NCBI RefSeq assembly: GCF_027941835.1
Contig: NZ_CP116005.1
Location: 4,231,501 to 4,295,500, forward strand
DNA: 64,000 nucleotides
DNA from: Sphingosinicella microcystinivorans
GTDB lineage: Bacteria; Pseudomonadota; Alphaproteobacteria; Sphingomonadales; Sphingomonadaceae
Direction of reading: 5' to 3'
Positions 19,580 through 27,584 of this stretch are shown in pieces (position 1 is the first letter of the stretch; the number at the start of each line of letters is the position of its first letter). Both the position numbers and the translations under genes were made by a program. Under the pieces are notes generated by a model. That model did no database searches and had not been told where the DNA came from. It saw nothing but the letters and a program-made list of their open reading frames with translations.

Positions 19580-20392
19580 TCACCTGATGACGATGCGATT
19601 GCCGATCGGCGCCGGCGCATCGAAAATCTTGTAGGCGCGCAGTTCCTCTTCGGGTGGTTGGACCATGCTGCCCTTTCGCGAGGTTTGCCAGCCGAGCTGC
19701 TTTTTCAACCCTCCGAGATATTCGGCCATTTTGAACGACGAGAAAACGGCATCGATCACGGGGACGCCGACCGCATTCTGAAGTTCCTGGAAAAAGCCAA
19801 ACTCCCCGGTGCAGCCGAGGATCAGGCCTTCCGCATGATCCTCGTTGACCGCCAGTTGGGCGGCATCGAGCAGGCGCTGCTCGGTCTTGGCCTTGTCGGC
19901 CTGAAAGTCGCGCACGCCAAGCCCGAGCGGCCGCATCGAGGCGAGCCGATCCCCCTGCCCGTAATAACGAACGCGATCAGTCATCTGCTCGATCCAGAAA
20001 TGCTGGCCAACGAGCACCGAGAAGCGATTGCACAAATTAGTGAGGATCTGCACGGCCGCCTGACACGGCGCGACAACAACCATGTCCCCCGATATCTGAC
20101 GCGCATCCTCGAGGCCGAGATCGTAGAAGCAGCCGATCGCAAGAGCGTCGAAACCTTCCAGAGATGCTTGCCGCACCACACGCACGAGGTCGGCAATCAC
20201 CATCGCTTCATAGACGCGATACTCAAGATGAGGGGTATGCACGGGCTGGGCCAGCGAGACCACTTCGAGATGCGTGCGCGGGTCTTTGATCTCCGCGAGC
20301 AGCTCAGCGATCGGATCGTCGAAATCCGTATAGCCAAGAGGATTGACCCACATGACCTTAACCGGATCACTCGAATATTTGTAATTCGACAC
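19580..20392 (-). CDS. Aspartate/glutamate/hydantoin racemase family protein (second copy)
   Basis: 270 residues, a clear paralogue of the protein at 1085-1885: same VMWVNPLG start, same APCQAAVQI block, and the two catalytic cysteines Cys88 (AIGCFYDLG) and Cys194 (LILGCTGEFG). It precedes hyuA by 267 bp on the same strand. A racemase here would let a stereospecific hydantoinase or later step use both enantiomers. Two copies flanking the IS island suggest a duplicated or split cluster rather than two unrelated pathways. Confidence 0.85.
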   Translation of the reverse strand: MSNYKYSSDPVKVMWVNPLGYTDFDDPIAELLAEIKDPRTHLEVVSLAQPVHTPHLEYRVYEAMVIADLVRVVRQASLEGFDALAIGCFYDLGLEDARQISGDMVVVAPCQAAVQILTNLCNRFSVLVGQHFWIEQMTDRVRYYGQGDRLASMRPLGLGVRDFQADKAKTEQRLLDAAQLAVNEDHAEGLILGCTGEFGFFQELQNAVGVPVIDAVFSSFKMAEYLGGLKKQLGWQTSRKGSMVQPPEEELRAYKIFDAPAPIGNRIVIR

Positions 20393-20606
20393 GCCTCTCT
20401 CCCCTTAGCTTATGCCCTTCACTTTCAAGCATCGCATCACTGGCGGCAAGCGCGCACTGGGGTAGTTGTTCGACCAATCCGGTTAGATGGTGCAGGTCGT
20501 CAGCGCCTCGCACCTATACGTCCGAGTAGGTCGAGACGACATGAACCGCTGTCGATCAGTGTTTCATACGCCCTATTCCCTTAGGCGATTGTGTTGCCGG
20601 TCGCGG

Positions 20607-21002
20607 CACGACGGGACGCTCGACAAGCAGCTGACGCAGCTCGCCCGGCCCAAGCTGCTGATCAACGAGTTGGGCTACCTGCCGTTCGAGGCCAATGCCG
20701 CGCACCTGTTCTTCCAGCTGGTATCGCGCCGCTATGAAAAGGGCTCGATCCTGATCACCTCGAATCGCTCGGTCGGGGAATGGGGCGGCGTGTTCCGCGA
20801 TCCGGTGGTGGCCACCGCGATCCTCGACCGGCTGCTTCACCACTCCGCAGCACTCTCCATCCGCGGCGACAGCTACAGACTTCGCGAAAAGCGTAGGTCC
20901 GGCCTTCTGCAGAAGGCCGGACCTACGCTTGAGAACACCGAAACCAACGCGCAATGAGCGGGGTCAGTTCTTCACTTCGCCCAAGGGGTCAAATCGGTTG
21001 AC
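20607..21002 (+). pseudogene. IS21-family istB relic with element end
   Basis: From about 20607 the frame reads LARPKLLINELGYLPFEANA, SILITSNRSVGEWGGVFRDP and LREKRRSGLLQKAG, the C-terminal half of an IstB ATPase; Walker A and everything before it are missing. The frame ends at 20957. Two GGGGTCA-type repeats follow and TTGACA at 21002 looks like the element's end. The subtype (INELGYLPF, REKRR) differs from elements A and B, so it is a third IS21 lineage. Confidence 0.8.
20891..20928. repeat. Perfect 38-bp palindrome inside the istB relic
   Basis: The left half GCGTAGGTCCGGCCTTCTG is followed without a spacer by its exact complement. It overlaps codons for RRSGLLQKAGPT. There is no T-run, so it is not a standard terminator. 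A hairpin this perfect inside a former coding region is unusual; the KRRSGLLQKAG part is ordinary IstB sequence, so the palindrome was probably completed by a later change. Confidence 0.85.
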
Positions 21003-21133
21003 ACCTGCTCAAAAAGGGATGCGCCAACACGGCGGTGGAGCAGGATTTTCAATGCGGAAAATCGCGCAGCGGGCTCCCGGGGCTTTCAGCCGTCCTGCTC
21101 GCCGTGAGAGGCAGAACATCATGCCGCCGCTGC

Positions 21134-21187
21134 ATGTACGCCTCTACGGCGCACATATCTTGAAATGTACGCCGTAGAGGCGTACAT
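21134..21187. promoter_or_regulatory. Operator of the TacAT-like toxin-antitoxin operon
   Basis: A perfect 18-bp inverted repeat: ATGTACGCCTCTACGGCG at 21134-21151 and its complement at 21170-21187, spacer 18 bases. Each arm also contains a smaller dyad based on GTACGCC/GGCGTAC. It lies 21 bp before the antitoxin start, overlapping the expected promoter. Such repeats are bound by the antitoxin and toxin-antitoxin complex for autoregulation in this family. Confidence 0.8.
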
Positions 21188-21208
21188 GATGCATGAAAGG
21201 AGACGGCC

Positions 21209-21514
21209 ATGCTGGGCCACGGCATCACCGACGCGATCGATGAGCGGAGTACGGAACGCATGTCGTTTCGGACCAAGCCGCGCATCAAGGAAACCATCCA
21301 GAAAGCCGCGGCGCTCGCGGGCGTGGACGATTCCGTCTTCACGATGAACGCGGCCTACAAGGCTGCCATGGAAACGATTTCCGCGCACGAGCACACGACG
21401 CTCCAGCCCGTCGATCATGCAGCTTTCCTTGCAGCGCTCGACCGTCCGGCAGCGCCCTCCGACAGGCTGCGCGCTGCATTCGCACGTCACAGCGAGACGA
21501 TCGAAAGCCGGTGA
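21209..21514 (+). CDS. DUF1778 (TacA-like) antitoxin
   Basis: 101 residues. A ribbon-helix-helix N-terminal domain (ERMSFRTKPRIKETIQKAAALAG) followed by a flexible C-terminus that would wrap the toxin, as in TacA/DUF1778 antitoxins. It represses its own promoter and neutralises the partner acetyltransferase. Strong ribosome site AAAGGAGA before ATG 21209. It overlaps the toxin start by 4 bases. Confidence 0.88.
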   Translation: MLGHGITDAIDERSTERMSFRTKPRIKETIQKAAALAGVDDSVFTMNAAYKAAMETISAHEHTTLQPVDHAAFLAALDRPAAPSDRLRAAFARHSETIESR

Positions 21515-22065
21515 GCGGCGAATATGCGGTTGCAAAATGCATCATGGAGCCGCTCCATCCATCAAAGCATGATCGCGCGGCCTTTTCGTGCGGCATCGAA
21601 CAGGTCGACAATTATTTCAGAAGGACCGCAAACAAGCTCGCGAAAGCCGGCAATACACGCGTTTATGTGCTAACCACACCGGACGGTGGCCTGATCGGAT
21701 TTTACGCGACCAACGCTCACGCGGTTCACTATGCCGAACTGCCCGACCCGTTCAGACGGGACCGGCCTGGCCACGGCATCATCCCTGCCGCCTATATCTC
21801 GATGATCGGCGTCGACAGCAGATATCAGGGCCGGGGCTTTGGCGGCGACCTGCTCGTCGACTGCCTCCGCCGCATCGCAGGCGCTGCCGCCGAGATCGGA
21901 ATTCGCGTCGTCTTGCTGGACGTGCTCGACTGCGGCAACCCCGCGCGCGTCGAGCAGCGCAAAAGACTTTACACCTCCTACGGCTTTGCTCCGCTTCCGT
22001 CGAACGATCTCCGCCTGTACCTGCCGATGTCCGACGTCGACGCGCTGGTGGCGGCGTTCAGCTGA
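21511..22065 (+). CDS. GNAT-family (TacT-like) toxin
   Basis: 184 residues starting at GTG 21511 inside the antitoxin stop. GNAT acetyltransferase fold with an acetyl-CoA loop GVDSRYQGRGFGGDLL and a C-terminal YTSYGFAPLP carrying the catalytic Tyr. Toxins of this type acetylate the amino group of aminoacyl-tRNAs and stop translation. The N-terminal CGIEQVDNYFRRTANKLAKA is typical of the family. Complete and apparently functional; sits between two IS relics. Confidence 0.88.
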   Translation: MSGEYAVAKCIMEPLHPSKHDRAAFSCGIEQVDNYFRRTANKLAKAGNTRVYVLTTPDGGLIGFYATNAHAVHYAELPDPFRRDRPGHGIIPAAYISMIGVDSRYQGRGFGGDLLVDCLRRIAGAAAEIGIRVVLLDVLDCGNPARVEQRKRLYTSYGFAPLPSNDLRLYLPMSDVDALVAAFS

Positions 22066-22150
22066 CTTGGGATCGGAGACGACGTGCTCGACCTTGGCGA
22101 CGGCAAAATAGCCGCGCGTCTCGCGAATCTTGGGGGGGGCTCACGACAGA

Positions 22151-22311
22151 TGACCTGCATCCGGAATCCTGGACCGTTTTGAGCTGGAAAATTCCAGTTA
22201 TGATCGGAGGGCCAGGAGACGGAGTGAGCGATGAAGAGATCGAAGTTTTCGGAGGCGCAGATTGCCTTCGTGCTGAAACAGGCTGATGGCGGGACATCAA
22301 TCTCACAAGTT
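22151..22311 (+). pseudogene. IS3-family left end with truncated orfA
   Basis: A TGACCTGCATCCGG-type end at 22151 is followed by ATG 22231 reading MKRSKFSEAQIAFVLKQADG and seven more residues, the HTH start of an IS3-family OrfA. Family similarity stops at about 22311. The remaining frame to 22389 is unrelated. It abuts the truncated acyl-CoA dehydrogenase. Confidence 0.75.
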
Positions 22312-22385
22312 TACTTAAGCTGGGCCTTTTCTCAGTCGTCGAGAGAACACCAGAAGTGCGGAAGAGCCAGTTGCCCGTCAGCAGG

Positions 22386-23192
22386 TTAGATCGCACGGCT
22401 GACCACTTCCTTCATGATCTCGTTGGTGCCGCCATAGATGCGCGTGACGCGTGCGTCGCGCCACAGGCGGGCGATCGGATATTCGTCCATATAGCCGGCG
22501 CCGCCATGGAGCTGGAGCGCTAGGTCGCAGACCTCCCACTGAAGATCGGTGTGCCAGAGCTTGGCGGCGGCGCCCTCGGCCGCGGTCAGTTCTCCGGCCA
22601 AATGGCGCTTCAGCGCCCAGTCGAGATGCGCCCAGCCGACCTGCAGTTTCGCCGCCAGGTCGCCAAGCGTGAAGCGGGTGTTCTGAAAGTCGAATACCGT
22701 CTGCCCGAAGGCCTTGCGTTCCTTGGTAAACTTGACCGCCTCATCGAAGGCGCGTTGCGCGGCGGCCTGCCCCGCGATCGCGATCGACAGCCGCTCCTGC
22801 GGAAGCTGGCCCATCAGATAGGTGAAGCCCTTGTTCTCCTCGCCAAGAAGGTTCGAGGCCGGCACGCCGACGTCGTTGAAGAACAGCTCGGACGTGTCCG
22901 AGCTGTTCTGGCCGATCTTGTCGAGGTTGCGCCCACGCGTAAAGCCAGGCCGGTCGCGATCGACGAGGATGAGCGAAATGCCCTTGGCGCCCCGTTCGGG
23001 ATCGGTCTTGACGACGACGACGACGACGTCGGCCTGCTGACCGTTGGTGATGTAGGTCTTGGAACCATTGATGATATAGTCGCCGCCGTCACGGCGGGCG
23101 GTCGTGCGCACGCCCTGGAGATCGGAGCCGGTGCCCGGCTCGGTCATCGCGATGGCGCCGACGACTTCTCCCGAGACCATGACCTGCCCCAT
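22386..23192 (-). pseudogene. Acyl-CoA dehydrogenase, N-terminally truncated
   Basis: From about Met at 23192 the protein matches acyl-CoA dehydrogenases: AIAMTEPGTGSDLQGVRTTA (flavin loop), YIINGSKTYITNGQQADVVV, ERKAFGQTVFDFQNTRF, QLHGGAGYMDEYPIARLWRD and VTRIYGGTNEIMKEVVSRAI to a natural end. About 115-120 N-terminal residues are missing. Upstream codons to 23363 are open but encode no acyl-CoA dehydrogenase sequence (RPRPPELSLIRWTRL etc.). Only about 270 residues of a ~385-residue enzyme remain, without the N-terminal helical domain, so it is very unlikely to be active. Confidence 0.85.
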
Positions 23193-23350
23193 TAGGCGGG
23201 TCCACCGGATAAGAGAGAGTTCCGGCGGTCGTGGTCGCCGTGGTGGGCTGACCGGAGCGAAGCGTAGGGCAGACCAGCAGGGCGAGGCAAGATGGCTTGC
23301 GGGGCCGGAGGCAGATAGGCGGGTCCGCTTTAGCCGTGTCACCTCATAAT
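23193..23350. mobile_element. Probable IS end fragment cutting the acyl-CoA dehydrogenase
   Basis: About 160 bases between the acyl-CoA dehydrogenase break and the maleylacetate reductase gene. Contains two direct copies of TAGGCGGGTCC (about 23191 and 23318) and ends TGAGGTGACACGG when read on the minus strand. The repeated subterminal motif and TG terminus fit an IS21-like end, but no transposase is left. Confidence 0.4.
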
Positions 23351-23368
23351 GCTTTGGGGTCATTCCAT

Positions 23369-24451
23369 TCAGTAGGGAACACTACCGAAGTAGGCCGCTT
23401 CAAGCAGCGCCCGGACACCATCCTTCGTGACCGGCGCCGGATTATAATAAGGGTTGGCGACCGCCATTTCAGCAACATGATCGAGATCAGCAGGCGTCAG
23501 ACCGAAAGCCTGCAGACTTTTGACTGAACCCACCGTCAGCATCAGATAGTACAGCCCCTGTGGCGCATCCTGCGCATTCAGCGCACGTGCAATTCTACCC
23601 ATCGCCTCCGGTGCGGCGCGGCGATTGTAAGCAGCGGCATAGCAAATGAGCAGGCAGTGAATATCCGCATGGGGCAAATTATAGCTTCCACCAAGAATGT
23701 GACACAGCTTGTGATGGATCGCCATTCCCGCCATACCCAAACAGGCTCCCCCAAGCCAGGCGCCATAAAGCGCCTCGGCCCAGGCATCGGCCGGAGCATA
23801 CCCCGTGGCAATGACCGGCAAAGCACGCCCGAGCGCGCCGATAGATTCCTCTGCCCACATGTCCACGATCGGATCGTGGTTCTCGGCGTAGAGCGCTTCG
23901 ACGGCATGTGCGATTGAATTCATGCCCGAGGGTCCGGCCACGGCAACCGGCAAGGTTTCAACAAACTTTGGATCGTAGATCACTGTACGCGGCAAGACGA
24001 TGTTTTCCCTCAGCGTCGTTTTGACGCCATGTTCCGTCTGTCCCAGAATGGGAGTCATTTCCGATCCCGCAAAAGTGGTCGGCAATGCAATCTGAGGCAG
24101 TCGCGTACGAAGCGCCAGGGCCTTGGTCAGCCCGATGGCTGAACCACCGCCAAAGGCCACAAGGCAATCAACCCGGCTTTCGACAAGGAAACTCATGGCC
24201 CGTTCGGTTACATCGACCGGTGTGTGCATTTCAGCATAGGGATACACACCTACCGAGCGAGTGCCGATAAGCCCTGCGATTTCCAGCGCCTGATCCTTTT
24301 GAGGCGCGGATGAGATGACAAGCGCGCGCTGACAACCCAAGCGCTCCACCTCCTCTGCCAACTGGCTTCGTTTCCCAAATCCAAAAATGACGCGTTGGGC
24401 GGAAACGTCGTGCGTGAAGCTGCTCGTCGCAAGACGACTGACGGCGTTCAT
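23369..24451 (-). CDS. Maleylacetate reductase (iron-containing alcohol dehydrogenase family)
   Basis: 360 residues, the standard length. Reduces maleylacetate to 3-oxoadipate with NAD(P)H. Shown by the nucleotide-binding loop LVAFGGGSAIGLTKALAL, PTTFAGSEMTPI, and metal-binding histidines in MNSIAHAVEALYAENHD, MAIHHKLCHILGG and NLPHADIHC. Its start overlaps the CoA-transferase B stop by 4 bases, and it is the last gene of the hydroquinone operon. With the dioxygenase and semialdehyde dehydrogenase upstream, this assignment is strong. Confidence 0.92.
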   Translation of the reverse strand: MNAVSRLATSSFTHDVSAQRVIFGFGKRSQLAEEVERLGCQRALVISSAPQKDQALEIAGLIGTRSVGVYPYAEMHTPVDVTERAMSFLVESRVDCLVAFGGGSAIGLTKALALRTRLPQIALPTTFAGSEMTPILGQTEHGVKTTLRENIVLPRTVIYDPKFVETLPVAVAGPSGMNSIAHAVEALYAENHDPIVDMWAEESIGALGRALPVIATGYAPADAWAEALYGAWLGGACLGMAGMAIHHKLCHILGGSYNLPHADIHCLLICYAAAYNRRAAPEAMGRIARALNAQDAPQGLYYLMLTVGSVKSLQAFGLTPADLDHVAEMAVANPYYNPAPVTKDGVRALLEAAYFGSVPY

Positions 24452-25218
24452 CCGTTCATCTCCTTCGTCCGGCGCTCCAGTTCCCGCAGCGTTGCAAGTT
24501 CATGCGGTGTCGGCGGGCTTATTTCGTCAATGCACGTGGAAATCCTGAGATCCCATTCGGTTGCGGCCTTTGCCTCATCCACTCTACGTCCCGGATGAAG
24601 GGACACCAGGGTCAGTTCGCGGTCCAGCGGATCTGGCATGAGAATGCCGATATCCGTGACAACGACTGTTGGCCCCCTTCCCGGCAGTCCCGCCCGCTGA
24701 CGGGAATCCCCTCCATCGAGATGACCGACGGATGTCATGAAATCCAGCTGATTGACAAATGCCTTGGGTGTCTGCTTCAGAACGATCAGCACCTCGCCTG
24801 CCAATGCCGCAATTTCAGGGGCGCCCCCTGCACCGGGCAGCCTAACCCGTGGTGCCTTGTAATCGCCGATCACCGTAGTGTTGATATTGGCGAAACGATC
24901 TATCTGCGCAGCCCCCAGAAAACCCACACCAATCCTGCCGCCCTGTAACCAGTAACGGAATATCTCATGGGTAGACACCACGGTATCAGCCGAGGTCGAA
25001 AGCGCACCATCACCAATCGACAGCGGCAATGCATATGGCTTTGCGCCAATGGGGCCGGATTCATAAATCAGCGTTACATCCGGCGCATGGGTTAGGCGGG
25101 CCAGATTGGCAGCCTTGGAAGGCAGGCCGATGCCGACGAAACAGACCGCATCCTTGCGAAGCAGGCGCGCCGCGGCGACCACCATCATATCGGACGTTGA
25201 ATAATCGCTAGTCGTCAT
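24448..25218 (-). CDS. CoA-transferase beta subunit (3-oxoadipate CoA-transferase, glutaconate type)
   Basis: 256 residues. Family I CoA-transferase B subunit; the catalytic glutamate is in LIYESGPIGAKP, followed by FLGAAQIDRFANINTTVIG and RLPGAGGAPEIAAL. Together with the A subunit it would move CoA from succinyl-CoA to 3-oxoadipate, giving 3-oxoadipyl-CoA for thiolytic cleavage. The sequence resembles the glutaconate (GctB) branch more than classical PcaJ; 3-oxoadipate as substrate is inferred from the operon. Overlaps both neighbours by 4 bases. Confidence 0.88.
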   Translation of the reverse strand: MTTSDYSTSDMMVVAAARLLRKDAVCFVGIGLPSKAANLARLTHAPDVTLIYESGPIGAKPYALPLSIGDGALSTSADTVVSTHEIFRYWLQGGRIGVGFLGAAQIDRFANINTTVIGDYKAPRVRLPGAGGAPEIAALAGEVLIVLKQTPKAFVNQLDFMTSVGHLDGGDSRQRAGLPGRGPTVVVTDIGILMPDPLDRELTLVSLHPGRRVDEAKAATEWDLRISTCIDEISPPTPHELATLRELERRTKEMNG

Positions 25219-26108
25219 GCCGGTGACACTTCCTCAGGGATATTTGAAAGCGCATCGAGAAATGCACTGAAATCGCTGCTTTCCAGCACATGACGCTTCA
25301 TCCACGCCGTAAAGCCTTCCCGGTCCTTCGATATGCCATCCCACGCCTGATAGAAGCTGTTGTCGCGTTCATAATATCCCTGCGCATAGGAGGGCCATGC
25401 ACCACGCGGCACGACACATACCGCATCCAGAACCCAATGCGGCATGATGCAGGCATTGGGTGGTGCAGCGAGATCGTCGACAATCTCCTCGACGGTAACT
25501 ATTGCCCGCCTTGCGGCGAGGCAGGCCTCCTTCTGGACGCCCAGAATGCCCCACATCAGGACATTTCCTTTCCGGTCGGCCTTTTGCGCATGAATGATGC
25601 TAACGTCCGGCCGGACGGCAGGAACAGCGGCCAGCCTCTCCCCGGTAAAGGGGCAGGTCACAAAACGGACCCGCCTGCTCTGTTCGACAAGATCAGTCGC
25701 GATATAACCGCGCATCACGGCAAACGGCAGATTGCTGGCCCCAGCTACAAAGGCATTGGCCATATCGGCATGCGTACGTTCTTCAATCTCAATTTTATGC
25801 GGCCACCCGCGTTCGATTGCATCCCGAAAGCGATGAAGTGAGCCAACCCCCGGATTCCCCCCCCAGGAGAAGACAAGCTTTTTCGCACATCCCATGCCGA
25901 TCATCTGATCGTAAATGAGATCGGGCGTCATCCGATAAAGGGTGAGCTCGCCCTTCCCCTGACGGATGATTTCATGCCCCGCAGCAAAGGGAATAAGGTG
26001 AGTAAAGCCTTCGAGCGCGACATGATCGCCATTGTTAACAAAATGCCGCACGGCTTCATCCAGCGGTATAATTTTTGAACTGATCGACACAGAAAATGCT
26101 ACCTTCAC
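25215..26108 (-). CDS. CoA-transferase alpha subunit (3-oxoadipate CoA-transferase, glutaconate type)
   Basis: About 297 residues from GTG 26108, which overlaps the aldehyde dehydrogenase TGA (GTGA). GctA-type subunit: GDHVALEGFTHLIPFAAGHE, GMGCAKKLVFSWGGNPGVGS, and VTCPFTGERLAAVPAVRPD. It supplies part of the acyl and CoA binding sites of the heteromeric transferase. An alternative upstream ATG at 26153 would run deep into the preceding gene and is unlikely. Confidence 0.87.
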   Translation of the reverse strand: MKVAFSVSISSKIIPLDEAVRHFVNNGDHVALEGFTHLIPFAAGHEIIRQGKGELTLYRMTPDLIYDQMIGMGCAKKLVFSWGGNPGVGSLHRFRDAIERGWPHKIEIEERTHADMANAFVAGASNLPFAVMRGYIATDLVEQSRRVRFVTCPFTGERLAAVPAVRPDVSIIHAQKADRKGNVLMWGILGVQKEACLAARRAIVTVEEIVDDLAAPPNACIMPHWVLDAVCVVPRGAWPSYAQGYYERDNSFYQAWDGISKDREGFTAWMKRHVLESSDFSAFLDALSNIPEEVSPA

Positions 26109-27571
26109 GGACGCTTGTAAAATGGGGAAATTTGGGCATCGACATTGACCCATACCGATTTCGGCTGGGTATATTCGCGCATCACCTCAAAGCCCATTTC
26201 GCGGCCATAGCCGGACTTTCCGACGCCCCCGAAAGGCGACCCCGGATGAACCACTTTGTAGGAATTGATCCAGACCATGCCCGCCCGAATTTCCCGTGCC
26301 ATGCGATGTGCACGCTGCAGATTGTTCGTCCACAGGCCGGAACCAAGGCCGTATGGCACGTCATTGGCAATGACCAATGCATCCTGGTCACTGCTGAAGG
26401 TTGTCACACTGACAAACGGACCGAACACTTCTTCCTGACAGATACGATCTGATGGTTTCGCGCGGACGATCGTAGGTTCAACGAAAAAGCCGGCAGCCAG
26501 TGCAGGGTCGGACGGCACCTTGCCGCCCGTCAGAATTTCTCCGCCTTCCTCGACGGCCAGTTTGCAATAGGCTAGCACGCGCTGCTGATGTTCTTTCGAC
26601 GTCAACGGTCCCATTTCGGTCAACGAATCCAGCGGATCGCCCAAACGAATGGACCGCGCCAGGCCGATGAACCGTTCAAGAAATTCATCCGCAATCGCCT
26701 CTTGGAGGATTAGTCGTGAGCCAGCGATGCAGGCCTGTCCCTGATTGTGGAAGATCGCCCAGGCAGCGCCATTCACCGCCGCTGTTATATTGGCATCCTC
26801 GAACACAATGTTCGCGCCTTTTCCGCCTAGCTCAAGCTGAAGCTTCTTCAGGTTACCAGCCGACATGCGCACGATGTTCCGCCCTGTCTCCGTCGATCCG
26901 GTGAAGGACAGTTTGCCGATTTCGGGATGGTCCGCCAGCCGCGCACCGGCCGTATGCCCATAGCCCGGCAGAATGTTGACGACGCCTGGCGGAAATCCCA
27001 CGTCGCGGACCAGTTCAGCGATGCGCAGGCTGCTCAATGGGGTCAATTCGGCCGGCTTCATGATCACGCAATTGCCCGCGGCCAGTGCGGGCGCCAACTT
27101 CCATGCGGTGAACATCAGCGGGAAATTCCACGGCACGATCTGTCCGACAATGCCCACTGGCTCCCGCTCGACGTAGTTCAGGAAGCCCGGATAGACTGGC
27201 GGCACAAAGCCTTCGAACTTATCGGCCATGCCACCGAAATAACGATAGCATCGCACGGTACGCGGCACATCCAGATTACGCGTGTCGCGCAGCGGATGCC
27301 CCGTATCGCGCGCCTCCAGCTCAGCCAGTTCATCGGCATTGCCTTCAATAGCGTCGGCCAGTCTCAGCAGCAGCAAGCCACGATCAGCGGCATCCATCGC
27401 CCGCCAGCCGGGCAGCGCCGCCCGTGCAGCCGCAACCGCACGATCAACATCGGCGGCCTCTGCCCCCGCAACCTCGCAGATCAGGCTATTGTCGAAAGGG
27501 TTGTGGACAGGAATGGACGCTCCCGAAAGGGCATCCACAAATTCACCATTGATGAATAGACGCGTTTGCAC
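26105..27571 (-). CDS. 4-hydroxymuconic semialdehyde dehydrogenase (aldehyde dehydrogenase family)
   Basis: 488 residues, a complete NAD(P)-dependent aldehyde dehydrogenase: PWNFPLMFTAWKLAPALAAG, LSFTGSTETGR, general-base Glu in LQLELGGKGANIVF, catalytic Cys in FHNQGQACIAGSR. Placed 13 bp after the hydroquinone dioxygenase large subunit, it should oxidise the ring-cleavage product 4-hydroxymuconic semialdehyde to maleylacetate, as HapE-type enzymes do. The substrate follows from gene order, not from the sequence alone. Confidence 0.88.
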   Translation of the reverse strand: MQTRLFINGEFVDALSGASIPVHNPFDNSLICEVAGAEAADVDRAVAAARAALPGWRAMDAADRGLLLLRLADAIEGNADELAELEARDTGHPLRDTRNLDVPRTVRCYRYFGGMADKFEGFVPPVYPGFLNYVEREPVGIVGQIVPWNFPLMFTAWKLAPALAAGNCVIMKPAELTPLSSLRIAELVRDVGFPPGVVNILPGYGHTAGARLADHPEIGKLSFTGSTETGRNIVRMSAGNLKKLQLELGGKGANIVFEDANITAAVNGAAWAIFHNQGQACIAGSRLILQEAIADEFLERFIGLARSIRLGDPLDSLTEMGPLTSKEHQQRVLAYCKLAVEEGGEILTGGKVPSDPALAAGFFVEPTIVRAKPSDRICQEEVFGPFVSVTTFSSDQDALVIANDVPYGLGSGLWTNNLQRAHRMAREIRAGMVWINSYKVVHPGSPFGGVGKSGYGREMGFEVMREYTQPKSVWVNVDAQISPFYKRP

Positions 27572-27584
27572 GGAATAGGCCCTA

